A stretch of 64,000 nucleotides of DNA from Brevibacterium sp. CCUG 69071 (GCF_021023135.1 NZ_PGFV01000006.1:112804-176803); one strand, 5' to 3'. Shown: positions 15,974 to 24,296, numbered from the stretch's first letter. Notes: generated by a model from the letters alone, not told the origin. Made by a program: numbers and translations.

Positions 15974-18790
15974 GTGAGCATGTTGACGACTACAGGACAT
16001 CGACTTCCCGGAGCCCCTGGCCGGCTGGTCACCGAGACCGCAGCGTGGGGCGCCCTCATCGCCCTCGTTGCGATCAGCTACATCGTGGCTGGCACGAGCG
16101 GATTCTTCGCCACCGTCGGCGGACGAGCCTTCACCGCCACGGCCGAATCGCTCGGCGCGGGCGGATTCGACAACCAGCAGGGAAGCCTGTCTCTGCTCAT
16201 CGTCTTCGTACTCTCCTGCACCGGACTCTTCATTCCCAGCAAGGTCTTCGCGACCAAGGCGCCGGCGATCCGCAAGACGGCGCTGAGCGTGGCCGCGGTC
16301 ATCGAGGCCGCCCTGCTCATCGTCCTCAGCCTCGCCCCGAGCGCCTGGCTGACCTGGGTCGCCGCACTGTTCCTCGGGGGAGTGGTGGGCCTGCTCATGA
16401 GCATCAGCCCATTCACGAACGAGAAGCCCTGGCGCCGAGTCGGAATCCCGGCGACCGTGCTCGTCTTCCTCTCCTGCGTCTTCCAGATCCTCGGCGGAGC
16501 CGCCGCCGGAACCCGGGCATTGGGCTGGGTGAGCCTGCTGGTTGGCATCGGCATGGCCGTCGGCGCCGTCATCGTATTCCTCACCCCCGAACGCGCGCTC
16601 CACGCCGAAACCGCGACGACAGGCTCCTTCCCCTCCCTCAAGGCCCGCGTCGCCCGACCGGCTGCGAGCATCGCCAACCCGTGGGTGTGCATCGCCCTGT
16701 TCGCCGTCCTCGGCACGACGTTCATGTTGGCTCAACCCACCGCTGTCGAACACAACTTCGGGCAGGCAGGGTATGCGCTCATCATCGCCTGCTGCCTGAT
16801 CGGCTGGGCGATCGGCTTCGAGATGGGGCCGACCTTCGCACCCGGCATGTCGAGGCCACGCGTGTCGACCTTCGCGCTGCTCGTCTCCGGTGTCCTGCTC
16901 GTCGCCACCGGAGCCATCAACGAACTCTCCGGCAAGGTCGTGCTCTCGGCCGCCATCGCCTTCCTCGTCGGAATCGGCGTGCGATCGCAGCCCTATGACT
17001 TCTCACGTCGGATCGGCGCAGTGGCCGGCGCGGGGCTGGCTCTGATCATCAATGCGCTCGACCTCGGCGGAGTCGTCGATGTGGCTTCGACCGCCGATTG
17101 GCTGCTCGCCCCCAGCGATGTCGCCTTCATCATCATCGGCGTGGCCGCTCTCATCGCCGGCATCATCGGCCTCTTCGTCTTCGACCCGCACAAACTGCAG
17201 GGACTCTCGGTCGATATCGTCCACGGATTCCGTCCGCCGAGCAACGCCGAGAGCTCCGCCGGTGGCCTAGGGACCTCCGCCGAGCGCCTCGGCGCCGGTT
17301 TCTTCATCGCCATCGAAGGCGGGGACGGATCGGGTAAGAGCACCCAGATCAAGCGGATCTCCCGCGCCCTGGCCGACGAAGGCCACAATGTCGAGGCCAC
17401 CCGTGAGCCCGGCGGGACCGAGCTGGGTCGACAGATCCGTTCTGTGCTCTTCGACTCGGAGAAGCCCAGTGCCCGCACCGAGGCGCTGCTCTTCGCCGCT
17501 GACCGGGCCCACCATGTGACCTCGTTGGTCGACCCGAGCCTCGATGCCGGGAACATCGTCGTCACCGACCGCTACATCGATTCGACGGTGGCCTACCAGG
17601 CTGCCGGCCGCAACTTCGATCCGAAGACGATCCTGGCCCTGAGCAGGTGGGCCACGCAGGGCCTCGTCCCGCACCTGACCATTGTCCTCGACATCGACCC
17701 GGAGGTCGCTGCCGAGCGGATGGGCAAACGCGCAGAAAGCAACTACCTCGACGAGGAGAACCAGCAGTTCCACCAGCGCGTGCGACAGACCTATCTGACA
17801 CGCGCCCACAAGGAACCCGACCGCTATGTCGTCCTCGACGCCTCGGTCAGTCCCGATGAACTGACCGCGGAGATCCTCACCGCGATCCACGCCCGCCTGC
17901 CCGATGAGTTGAGCACACGCTCGGGTGCGGCGGCCGGTGCCGTGGCCGCCGGTGCCGGTGCGGCAACAGTTGCACCGCCTGCCGAGAAGACCTCCGACAC
18001 CGAGGCGGCTCCCACATCCGCTTCCGAGTCGGCGTCCGACGACAGCGCCGAGGCGGCAGAGGAGTCCGAGTCCGACTCAGTCGCCGCGCGTGGAGCCGAA
18101 GGCGACTCTGAAGCCGGATCCGGTCACGGTTCGACCGCCGATGAATGGACTTCACCTGCGGACGAAGACGACGACACGCCCCCCGAACCCGGCACCCGGT
18201 TCGTCCCCGTCACCGGCGACCGCTTCCGGCCAGGAGCCGTCTCCGACGAAGAGGTCGCGGATTCCGAGCATTTCCCGATCGAACGCGTCGACCTCGGCGC
18301 CGACCTGCGCGACCCTGAGGCTAATGAGAGTCCGGCCTTCCCCGCCGGTGACGCCGAGGCAGACCCGGTGGATTCGGACCTGCCGGCCGCCGCTGTCGAC
18401 GATGCGGATCGGAGCGACTCGGATGTCCGAGCCGATTCGAGCTCTGCGCGGGAAGATTCCTCGGATGAAGACGCCGCGACAACGGTCCTGCCCGCACAGC
18501 GGTTCACGCCGAGCGCACCTGCAGCAGGGGACGACGATGACGATGACAGCGTTCCCACGAACGTCATCGACACACGTTCTGCAGAGGAAGCCGAAACACG
18601 TGTGGTCAAGCAGGTCGACCACAGTTCGGATGATGATGCAGAGACCACGGTGCTGCCCGCACTCAGTGCTCGGGCGATGAGCCGTGAGCGGCTGCATGCG
18701 CAGGCGGAGATCGAACGTCAGGCGCGGGAGCGACTCCGCCGCCAGCGCGAGCGCAACAACCGTCGCTTCACCAACCCGGAGGATTCCTGA
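15974..18790 (+). CDS. tmk: Membrane (MFS-like) domain fused to thymidylate kinase with acidic tail
   Basis: 938 residues in three parts. Residues 1-430 hold about twelve hydrophobic helices (for example WGALIALVAISYIVAG and VGLLMSISPF), reminiscent of a transporter. Residues 440-650 are a complete dTMP kinase: P-loop FFIAIEGGDGSGKST near 447, TREPGGTELGRQIRSVLF, the DR(Y/H) element VVTDRYIDSTVAYQAAGR, and the lid region. It makes dTDP from dTMP. The final 290 residues are Asp/Ser/Glu-rich with repeated TTVLPA motifs and end in a basic helix (RQARERLRRQRERNNRR). Similar MFS/dTMP kinase fusions are known in actinobacteria. The start is GTG 15974 or ATG 15980. The holB start follows by one base. 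Confidence 0.88.
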   Translation: MSMLTTTGHRLPGAPGRLVTETAAWGALIALVAISYIVAGTSGFFATVGGRAFTATAESLGAGGFDNQQGSLSLLIVFVLSCTGLFIPSKVFATKAPAIRKTALSVAAVIEAALLIVLSLAPSAWLTWVAALFLGGVVGLLMSISPFTNEKPWRRVGIPATVLVFLSCVFQILGGAAAGTRALGWVSLLVGIGMAVGAVIVFLTPERALHAETATTGSFPSLKARVARPAASIANPWVCIALFAVLGTTFMLAQPTAVEHNFGQAGYALIIACCLIGWAIGFEMGPTFAPGMSRPRVSTFALLVSGVLLVATGAINELSGKVVLSAAIAFLVGIGVRSQPYDFSRRIGAVAGAGLALIINALDLGGVVDVASTADWLLAPSDVAFIIIGVAALIAGIIGLFVFDPHKLQGLSVDIVHGFRPPSNAESSAGGLGTSAERLGAGFFIAIEGGDGSGKSTQIKRISRALADEGHNVEATREPGGTELGRQIRSVLFDSEKPSARTEALLFAADRAHHVTSLVDPSLDAGNIVVTDRYIDSTVAYQAAGRNFDPKTILALSRWATQGLVPHLTIVLDIDPEVAAERMGKRAESNYLDEENQQFHQRVRQTYLTRAHKEPDRYVVLDASVSPDELTAEILTAIHARLPDELSTRSGAAAGAVAAGAGAATVAPPAEKTSDTEAAPTSASESASDDSAEAAEESESDSVAARGAEGDSEAGSGHGSTADEWTSPADEDDDTPPEPGTRFVPVTGDRFRPGAVSDEEVADSEHFPIERVDLGADLRDPEANESPAFPAGDAEADPVDSDLPAAAVDDADRSDSDVRADSSSAREDSSDEDAATTVLPAQRFTPSAPAAGDDDDDDSVPTNVIDTRSAEEAETRVVKQVDHSSDDDAETTVLPALSARAMSRERLHAQAEIERQARERLRRQRERNNRRFTNPEDS

Positions 18791-18791
18791 G

Positions 18792-19949
18792 GTGAGTGTC
18801 TTCGACGAACTCGTCGGTCAGTATGATGTGGTCACGCAGCTCGAATACGCGCTGCGCTCACCGGCGGCGATGACCCATGCATGGCTGTTCACCGGTCCTC
18901 CCGGGTCAGGACGATCGAACGCGGCTCGTGCCTTCGCGGCCGCGCTGATCGCCGGGGGAGAGGAGAACACCGAGGTGACCGCGCGGGTGCTGGCCGGTCA
19001 TCATGAGTCCCTGACGATCATGTCGACCCAGAAGTCGGTGATCTCGATAGATGAGGTCCGCGAGCTCGTGTCCAAGGCGCAGTCCGCCCCGGTCAACTCC
19101 GCTTGGCGGGTCGTCATCATCGAAGACGCCGATCGGATGATGGAGCGCACGGCCAACGTTCTGCTCAAGGCCATCGAGGAGCCGCCTCCGGCGACGGTGT
19201 GGCTACTGTGTGCCCCGAGTCCGATCGACGTGCTCACGACGATCCGGTCACGGTGTCGACCGGTGCGTCTGCGCATTCCGTCTCGGGATGCCGTGGCGCA
19301 GCTGCTGATGGAGCGCGACAGTGTCGGTGAGGACAAAGCGCGGTGGGCCGCCGCGGTCGCACAGAACCATATCGGTCGGGCCAAGTACCTGGCCCTGAAC
19401 GAATCGGCCGGAGCTGAGCGCAAAGCGATTCTTGCCATTCCCGGCAAGCTCACCTCGGTGGGGGCGACGATTCGTCTGGCCGGTCGCATCGTCGATGAGG
19501 CGGCCGAGACGGCGAAGTCGCGGGTCGAGGCCCGCAATGCCGCCGAACGCAGCGAGCTGATGACGACCCTGGGCATCGAGGGGGAGAAGACGGTCCCGCC
19601 ATCGGCACGGGCGCAGATCAGGAAGCTCGAGGAAGAGCAGAAGCGTCGTTCGGTGCGGGCCCGCAATGATGAGCTCGACCGCATCTTCCTTGAGCTGATG
19701 AGCCTCTACCGCGACATCCTCATGTATCAGCTGGGAATGCGCGAGGGGTGGATCAACGCCGGAGAGGATGATCTCATCGCCGAGCAGGGAAATCGCGACG
19801 GAGCGGATACGACGCTTCTGCGCATCGATGCCATCACCGAGGCCAGGCGACGGCTGCAGACGAACATGTCGCCGGTCCTCATCGTCGAATCGGCATTTGT
19901 GCTGCTGTCGAATCCCTGGCTGCAGGAGGACCGCAGCGAAGCGCTCTGA
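18792..19949 (+). CDS. holB: DNA polymerase III subunit delta prime
   Basis: About 385 residues. VFDELVGQYDVVTQLEYALRS starts the AAA+ domain; TGPPGSGRSNAARAFA is a P-loop without the usual lysine, as expected for a non-hydrolysing clamp-loader subunit. SVISIDEVRELVSKAQSAPVNSAWRVVIIEDADRMMERTANVLLKAIEEPPPATVWLLC and TTIRSRCRPVRL (the SRC arginine finger) are diagnostic. It follows tmk directly, the classical tmk-holB order. The start is GTG 18792. Confidence 0.93.
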   Translation: MSVFDELVGQYDVVTQLEYALRSPAAMTHAWLFTGPPGSGRSNAARAFAAALIAGGEENTEVTARVLAGHHESLTIMSTQKSVISIDEVRELVSKAQSAPVNSAWRVVIIEDADRMMERTANVLLKAIEEPPPATVWLLCAPSPIDVLTTIRSRCRPVRLRIPSRDAVAQLLMERDSVGEDKARWAAAVAQNHIGRAKYLALNESAGAERKAILAIPGKLTSVGATIRLAGRIVDEAAETAKSRVEARNAAERSELMTTLGIEGEKTVPPSARAQIRKLEEEQKRRSVRARNDELDRIFLELMSLYRDILMYQLGMREGWINAGEDDLIAEQGNRDGADTTLLRIDAITEARRRLQTNMSPVLIVESAFVLLSNPWLQEDRSEAL

Positions 19950-19967
19950 GTCTCAGGCTCTTAAGTC

Positions 19968-21110
19968 TCAGGCTTCTGCGACTCGGTCTTCGTCGAGGAG
20001 TTCGCCGACGAGTGCGGCGGTGAGTTCGACCCGGCGAGGGATCCAGATCTGCTGGGCGTGCTCGGTGCGGGCGTGGGAGCCGCCGCCGACTGTGCCCAGT
20101 CCGTCCAAGGTCGGGGTCCCGACGCCGGCGGTGAAGTTCCCGTCCGAACCGCCGCCCACGGCGACCGAGCGCAGCGGAGGATGGCCTAGTTCTCCGCTCA
20201 GTCGTTGCGCCCGGGCGTAGAGTCCCATCGCCATCTTCTCTTCCAAAGGCGCGCGGTTGATCCCGCCCTTGAGTTCGATCTTCGCACCGGCGACCGTCGG
20301 CTGCAGGGCGCGGAGGGCCCCGTCGATGCGTTCCTGTTCGGCCACCGCGGCGGCACGGGAGTCGATGCCCACGACCGCCTTGGCCGGAACGGTGTTCGTC
20401 GTCGATCCGCTGTGCATGACCGTGGGGACGACCGAGGTACCCACTGAGGGATCGTGCAGGGCGGCGATGGCCACCACCTGGTTAGCGACCTCGATCGTGG
20501 CGTTGATTCCCTTCTCGGGCTCGACTCCGGCGTGCGAGGCCAGACCTGTGACCTCGAGCGAATAGATGGCGACACCCTTGCGGGCGATCTTGACCGCGCC
20601 GTCCGGTGCGCCGCTCTCGAAGACCAGGGCCGCTGTGGCACCTCGCGCTTCGTCCTCGATGATCGTCCGCGAGCCGGGGGAGCCGAGTTCTTCGTCGGCG
20701 GTGATGAGGATGCTGATGCCGTCGAGGTTGCCGCGCTCGTTGCGCAGCTGAGCCATGGCGTAGAGGGCGATGAGCAGACCGCCCTTCATGTCGTCTGCTC
20801 CGGGGCCGCGCACGATTCCGTCGTGGACGGAGTAGGGGAATTCGGAGAGCGTACCGCTCGGCCAGACGGTGTCATGGTGGCCGACCAGCACGACCTCCCG
20901 GGGGCCGGTGCCGAAGCGCCAGAGCACGTGCCGGTGCGAGTCGGTTTCGATGATCTGGGGTGCCGCCCCGAGCAGTCCGGTGCCGATGCGGGAGACGAGT
21001 TGGGCGCTGCGGGCCAGAGCTGAAGGGTCGTGGGAGAAAGACTCACATTCGATGAGCGCTCGGAAATCACTCATGAAGTCATTCGAGTCGAACTCGACCA
21101 CGTACGTCAC
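19968..21110 (-). CDS. M20-family metallopeptidase (carboxypeptidase G2-like)
   Basis: 380 residues. Zinc ligands and catalytic residues of the M20 family are present: VVLVGHHDTVWP, RGPGADDMKGGLLIALYA, ITADEELGSPGSRTIIE, then the dimerisation domain with GLASHAGVEPEKGINA and a C-terminal GGGSHARTEHAQQIWI. The GADDMKGG and DTVWP motifs favour the glutamate carboxypeptidase subgroup, which removes C-terminal residues from peptides or folate-like compounds. It is cytosolic, with no signal peptide. ATG 21110 is used; ATG 21074 is an alternative. Confidence 0.88.
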   Translation of the reverse strand: MTYVVEFDSNDFMSDFRALIECESFSHDPSALARSAQLVSRIGTGLLGAAPQIIETDSHRHVLWRFGTGPREVVLVGHHDTVWPSGTLSEFPYSVHDGIVRGPGADDMKGGLLIALYAMAQLRNERGNLDGISILITADEELGSPGSRTIIEDEARGATAALVFESGAPDGAVKIARKGVAIYSLEVTGLASHAGVEPEKGINATIEVANQVVAIAALHDPSVGTSVVPTVMHSGSTTNTVPAKAVVGIDSRAAAVAEQERIDGALRALQPTVAGAKIELKGGINRAPLEEKMAMGLYARAQRLSGELGHPPLRSVAVGGGSDGNFTAGVGTPTLDGLGTVGGGSHARTEHAQQIWIPRRVELTAALVGELLDEDRVAEA

Positions 21111-21214
21111 CCTTTTCAGTTGCGGAAAACCTGTCCCGTCAAGACTAACTGGTCGTGATCGGGACGAGTCGCTCGACGTCCCCGCGGGGACGGTGTGGGG
21201 GTCCTCTCATCGTT

Positions 21215-21244
21215 TTGACCACCGGTGCAGAAGTTGGCTAAAGT
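21215..21244 (+). promoter_or_regulatory. Promoter of the tRNA-Thr gene
   Basis: TTGACC (21215-21220) and TAAAGT (21239-21244) are separated by 18 nt. The predicted start lies a few bases before the mature tRNA 5' end at 21255. Confidence 0.6.
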
Positions 21245-21254
21245 TAGGTCGGTT

Positions 21255-21327
21255 GCCGCCTTAGCTCAGTCGGCAGAGCGATTCACTCGTAATGAATAGG
21301 TCGCGGGTTCGATTCCCGCAGGCGGCT
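21255..21327 (+). tRNA. tRNA-Thr(CGT)
   Basis: A 73-nt cloverleaf. The acceptor stem GCCGCCT (21255-21261) pairs with AGGCGGC (21320-21326), with T 21327 as discriminator. The D arm is TAGCTCAGTCGGCAGAGC. The anticodon stem ATTCA/TGAAT encloses the loop CTCGTAA with anticodon CGT. The T arm GCGGGTTCGATTCCCGC is complete. No CCA is encoded. It is the likely integration target of the adjoining prophage; since it is intact, the prophage end must restore its 3' part. Confidence 0.95.
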
Positions 21328-21330
21328 CGG
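21300..21330. other. Probable attL core in the 3' half of tRNA-Thr
   Basis: The tyrosine integrase gene ends 75 bp past the tRNA and reads toward it, the usual layout for elements that use the T-arm/acceptor end of a tRNA as core. The exact core cannot be defined without the right junction. Confidence 0.55.
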
Positions 21331-21333
21331 CAA

Positions 21334-21377
21334 CTCCCCTCTCACCAGGCTAAACAGTCTGGGGGAGGGGATTTTTT
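21334..21377 (+). terminator. Intrinsic terminator after tRNA-Thr
   Basis: CCAGGCT (21345-21351) pairs with AGTCTGG (21356-21362, one wobble) around AAAC. A second helix of CTCCCC with GGGGAG-like bases extends it after a small internal loop, and a run of six T (21372-21377) follows. It ends the tRNA transcript in the junction area. Confidence 0.75.
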
Positions 21378-21404
21378 CATGCCCGGCACCCGGTGATAAT
21401 GCGG

Positions 21405-22589
21405 TTACGATGCGCTTTGCAACCACTCATCGAGCACACCCACAACCCCAGTGGGACCGATGTTGAGCCTCTGCACGTAGTGCTTCGCCGTCACCCCAAC
21501 CTCGGAATGCCCGAGCTGCTGGGACGCATTGTCCAGCCCGTCTGCCGTGTAGATCGTCGTCGCCACGGTCTTGCGGATCGTCTTCGGTGTCACCCAGTCG
21601 AGCTTCGCGATCTTCCGCACCTGCCGGAAATGTGCACGGTAATTCGACGGGTCACGCCATGTCCCAGTCTCGGATGCGAACACCGCTCCCGCTTCCGTCT
21701 CAGCCCGGAACTCCCGGGCCTCAAACTGACGGCGCAGAGCCTCGACCGCAATCGACGGCAGGTAGAGGACACGCTTCGAGGTCTCCGACTTCGGCGCCGG
21801 CTGGTACTGCATGCCACCACCATCTGCGCCCAGTGTCACGGTGCCCATGACGGAGACTGTCGGGGGAGTGGCTTCGAGGTCGACGTCGTCCCAGCGGATG
21901 CCGAGGAGCTCACCGATGCGCACACCGGTTCCGAGCATGACGTCGATGCTGTCGGCGATCTCGCGGCGGACGGGTTTGTTCGCGGTCACGGGCGTCGCCT
22001 CCCATGTTCGGGCCGCGGTGCGGAGGCGCTGGACTTCCTTGGCAGTCATGGCGCGCACCTCCTGCGGTTGCTCCTTCACCGTGGAGATCCCGAGGGCGGG
22101 ATTCGTGGTCAGGGCGTCGAGGCGGACGGCGTCTGCGAAGATCCTGCGCAGCACGGAACGGGACTGTTTCGCCGTCGTCTGCCCGTGAGCGTCACTGATG
22201 CGACCCACACCCTTTTCAAGGCGGCCCGTCGTGCATTCGGTGAGCCTGAGCATCCCGAGCTCGGCGCGGATCCACTTCACCGATGCCCGGTATGTGCGCA
22301 CCGTCGATGCTGGCGGGTTCGATGATTCGCGCCAGCGGGTGAACCAGTCGTCGGCGAAGGATCCGACGGTCATAGAGCCGGAGACTTCACCACCGATCGT
22401 CTGCTCTCGCATCTCCGTGAGGTGTTCGAGGAGCGCGTTGCGTGCGGCCTCCTTCGTCTGTCCGGTGCGGAACCGCGGGACGGTCTTGCCGTTCGCGAGG
22501 CGGAAGCGTGCCGTGGCTCTATAGTTCCCGCGTTTGCCGGAGATGCTGATGTTGCCCCATGCGCCCACGGGGATGGGTATGCGTGCCAT
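21405..22589 (-). CDS. int: Tyrosine-type site-specific integrase
   Basis: 394 residues. An arm-binding and SAM-like core-binding N-terminus (SFADDWFTRWRESSNPPASTVRTYRASVKWIRAELG) precedes the catalytic domain: Arg in LGTGVRIGELLG near residue 220, Lys in APKSETSKRV, box II as TPKTIRKTVATTI (Thr-Pro-Lys in place of the usual His, Arg kept), then LGHSEVGVTAKHYVQ with the second His and nucleophile Tyr. It catalyses integration at the adjoining tRNA. It starts 6 bp after the DUF3263 gene in the same operon. Confidence 0.93.
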   Translation of the reverse strand: MARIPIPVGAWGNISISGKRGNYRATARFRLANGKTVPRFRTGQTKEAARNALLEHLTEMREQTIGGEVSGSMTVGSFADDWFTRWRESSNPPASTVRTYRASVKWIRAELGMLRLTECTTGRLEKGVGRISDAHGQTTAKQSRSVLRRIFADAVRLDALTTNPALGISTVKEQPQEVRAMTAKEVQRLRTAARTWEATPVTANKPVRREIADSIDVMLGTGVRIGELLGIRWDDVDLEATPPTVSVMGTVTLGADGGGMQYQPAPKSETSKRVLYLPSIAVEALRRQFEAREFRAETEAGAVFASETGTWRDPSNYRAHFRQVRKIAKLDWVTPKTIRKTVATTIYTADGLDNASQQLGHSEVGVTAKHYVQRLNIGPTGVVGVLDEWLQSAS

Positions 22590-22595
22590 TGGTCG

Positions 22596-22808
22596 TCACT
22601 TCTCTCTGCGATCGCGGATCCTCCGCAGACGGTTGATGATCACCGGTTCCATCCATGCTGCTTCTGGATCGTCGAGGAGCCGGTTGAGGATCTGGAAGTA
22701 GGTGGTGGCGGAGAACCCGAACCGTTCGCGTATCGCATGGTCCTTAGTGCCCCCGTACTTCGGGTACTTGCGTTCGAGGTCGAGGACTTGCCTGCCGAGG
22801 TCATCCAC
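22596..22808 (-). CDS. DUF3263-like small protein
   Basis: 70 residues: DDLGRQVLDLERKYPKYGGTKDHAIRERFGFSATTYFQILNRLLDDPEAAWMEPVIINRLRRIRDRR. This is the DUF3263 pattern (E-R-x-Y-P-K-Y, G-x-x-x-x-x-Y-F-Q-x-L-N-x-L-L-D), a small helical, probably DNA-binding protein common beside repressor/protease genes of actinobacterial prophages. Its start overlaps the ImmA-like gene by 8 bp and integrase follows 6 bp later, so the three are co-transcribed. A directionality or excision role is possible, unproved. Confidence 0.75.
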   Translation of the reverse strand: MDDLGRQVLDLERKYPKYGGTKDHAIRERFGFSATTYFQILNRLLDDPEAAWMEPVIINRLRRIRDRREK

Positions 22809-23208
22809 GGGCTGCTCCGATCAGTGCGAGCAGGGCCCGCTCGTTGGGGTGGAGGAACCGCAGACGGTCCTCCAGGACTTCGGGTGTCACCCACAGTTCG
22901 TCTGCGGCCTCGTGGGCGTTGTGGGCCCACCGGAACGCATCGACCAGGGCATCCCAGTCGATGAGCTTCTGGGCCGCGTACCGGCGTGCAGCGTTCTCTT
23001 CCGCCACTGTGGTCTTCTCCGTGTGGCCGAGATCGATGTGCGCGAGCTCGTGAGCGAGCGTGCACCGGCGTTCGACTTGGAGTAGGTCGGGTTCCATCCA
23101 GATCGCAGAGCTGCCGTCTGTGGCTCCACGCATTCCTGGCGGTAGGTCACGCCACGACAGTGTGACGTTCTCACGCGAACGAAGATCGCGCCAAGGATGA
23201 TGTGTCAT
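22801..23208 (-). CDS. ImmA/IrrE-family metallo-endopeptidase
   Basis: About 135 residues. The zinc motif is RRCTLAHELAHIDLGH (HExxH with the following His), then NAARRYAAQKLID with the third-ligand region and WVTPEVLEDRLRFLHPNERALL. ImmA-type proteases cleave the cognate phage repressor on a host signal and so induce the element; the HTH repressor is two genes upstream. ATG 23208 is preferred because a TATGGT -10 box on this strand ends 7 nt before it; ATG 23220 or GTG starts further up would overlap the operator. Confidence 0.85.
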   Translation of the reverse strand: MTHHPWRDLRSRENVTLSWRDLPPGMRGATDGSSAIWMEPDLLQVERRCTLAHELAHIDLGHTEKTTVAEENAARRYAAQKLIDWDALVDAFRWAHNAHEAADELWVTPEVLEDRLRFLHPNERALLALIGAARG

Positions 23209-23211
23209 GGA

Positions 23212-23227
23212 TCTGACCATAGTCAGA
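23212..23227 (-). promoter_or_regulatory. Palindromic operator over the -10 box of the protease gene
   Basis: TCTGAC (23212-23217) and GTCAGA (23222-23227) form a perfect 6-bp inverted repeat around CATA. On the minus strand the same bases contain TATGGT, placed so that the transcript starts at ATG 23208. A protein bound here would block that promoter. The half-sites differ from those of the main switch, so another regulator may be involved. Confidence 0.45.
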
Positions 23228-23245
23228 CCCACGGACACGACACGC

Positions 23246-23554
23246 TTAGTCGTCGATCCTGTCGAACACGTGAGTCCTGGCTATCTCATGGCCCTCCGAG
23301 TGGGAGAGCTTGTACCCGCGAGCCGCTGCGCCTTTCACCAGGACGTCGTAACCGAGCTTCGAGTCCCTTGGCGTATGAACTACTGTCGGGGAGCCATCGA
23401 AAACTCGATCGAGGATGGCGTCAGCGTTCGACTCGTCCTTCTTTCGCTGGTTTTCTCCGGACGTGAACATGCCGAAGCCGATGAACGCGGCAAGTATGGG
23501 TAGGCCGATGAAGAAGATGACGCCCAGGATGAGGAGGAAGATGATGATTTCCAT
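23246..23554 (-). CDS. Small membrane-anchored protein of the immunity region
   Basis: 102 residues. The first 30 form one strong membrane helix (IIIFLLILGVIFFIGLPILAAFIGFGMF). The rest is soluble and charged (GENQRKKDESNADAILDRVFDGSPTVV ... HSEGHEIARTHVFDRIDD). No family recognised. Position between repressor and protease suggests it is expressed in the lysogen, as superinfection-exclusion proteins are; that is inference. A plus-strand frame over the same bases (23207-23503) lacks such features and is taken as a shadow. Confidence 0.6.
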   Translation of the reverse strand: MEIIIFLLILGVIFFIGLPILAAFIGFGMFTSGENQRKKDESNADAILDRVFDGSPTVVHTPRDSKLGYDVLVKGAAARGYKLSHSEGHEIARTHVFDRIDD

Positions 23555-23574
23555 GGGCGAATCCTATCTGTAGT

Positions 23575-24120
23575 TCAGTGATCTGGCGATGTGTCTTCTC
23601 TTGCGCGTCGCTCGGCGTCCGATTCGCCGGCGTCGGCCGCTAGTCCGAGGATCTCGGCGAGCGGGGTTTCGTCTGCGTCGCGTTGCCGACGGTCGGCATC
23701 TTCCAATTCGTCCGCCGTCGGCCCGTCCTCTTCTGCCGGCTTCCCGCCGGCTTCACTCATGGGGGTGGCTTCGACATCGCCGTCACCTGCTTTCTTCTGT
23801 CTAGCCATCACCCTGACGAGTTCGGTGATCGCTCGCCGCTCGTCAAGGCTCAGGGTGTCTGCTTCCGGTGGGAGCTCGAACCGGTCGGCAGTCGGCGCTT
23901 GGCCGGCTGCTTTGCGGATCTTGTTCACATCGGTTCCGAAGACCGCGGCGAATGCCCGAAGGACTCGGTCGGAAGGTTCGGACGGGTGTGTGCCGTTGAG
24001 ATACTTCCCCACGGCCCCGTTGCTCACCTTCATCCCGGCCTTCTCGCTACGCCGTTCAATCTCCCGAGTGGACCATTCCTGTGTGTTGAGTCGATTCAGG
24101 AGATCGGACAATGCGGTCAT
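23575..24120 (-). CDS. HTH phage repressor
   Basis: About 181 residues from ATG 24120. A Cro/CI-type helix-turn-helix occupies residues 1-75: LSDLLNRLNTQEWSTREIERRSEKAGMKVSNGAVGKYLNGTHPSEPSDRVLRAFAAVFGTDVNKIRKAAG. The C-terminal 100 residues are acidic and low in complexity, with no LexA-type peptidase motif, which fits cleavage by the nearby ImmA-type protease rather than self-cleavage. GAAGGTG precedes the ATG. The frame open to 24189 would cross its own promoter. Confidence 0.8.
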   Translation of the reverse strand: MTALSDLLNRLNTQEWSTREIERRSEKAGMKVSNGAVGKYLNGTHPSEPSDRVLRAFAAVFGTDVNKIRKAAGQAPTADRFELPPEADTLSLDERRAITELVRVMARQKKAGDGDVEATPMSEAGGKPAEEDGPTADELEDADRRQRDADETPLAEILGLAADAGESDAERRAREDTSPDH

Positions 24121-24154
24121 GGCAACACCTTCGGCTAGATACAGGGCGAAAACA

Positions 24155-24280
24155 AGCCTAGCCGTGAACGGTGTGTTCACAAATAACAACGGTGTAATTC
24201 GCTAGAACTAGGCGGCGTATAGAAACTTTCGGAATGGGCTTGAACAACAGCGTTCAAATGTGTAGTGTGTAGAACACAGC
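24155..24280. promoter_or_regulatory. Divergent lysis-lysogeny switch with palindromic operators
   Basis: Leftward promoter: TTGTGA (24177-24182, minus) and TAGGCT (24155-24160) 16 nt apart. Rightward promoter: TTGAAC (24240-24245) and TAGTGT (24263-24268) 17 nt apart. Operator-like palindromes: GTGAAC/GTTCAC at 24164-24180 between the leftward boxes, TTGAAC/GTTCAA at 24240-24257 covering the rightward -35, and TGTGT/ACACA at 24266-24278 at the rightward start. The shared GAAC...GTTC half-sites suggest one dimeric repressor at both promoters. Confidence 0.6.
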
Positions 24281-24296
24281 AAGCAGGGAGGTGAAA

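Noticed and set aside
23207..23503. Plus-strand ORF opposite the small membrane protein gene
   Set aside because: The minus strand codes a clear membrane helix and fits the immunity operon. The plus ORF would start inside an operator and has no ribosome binding site.
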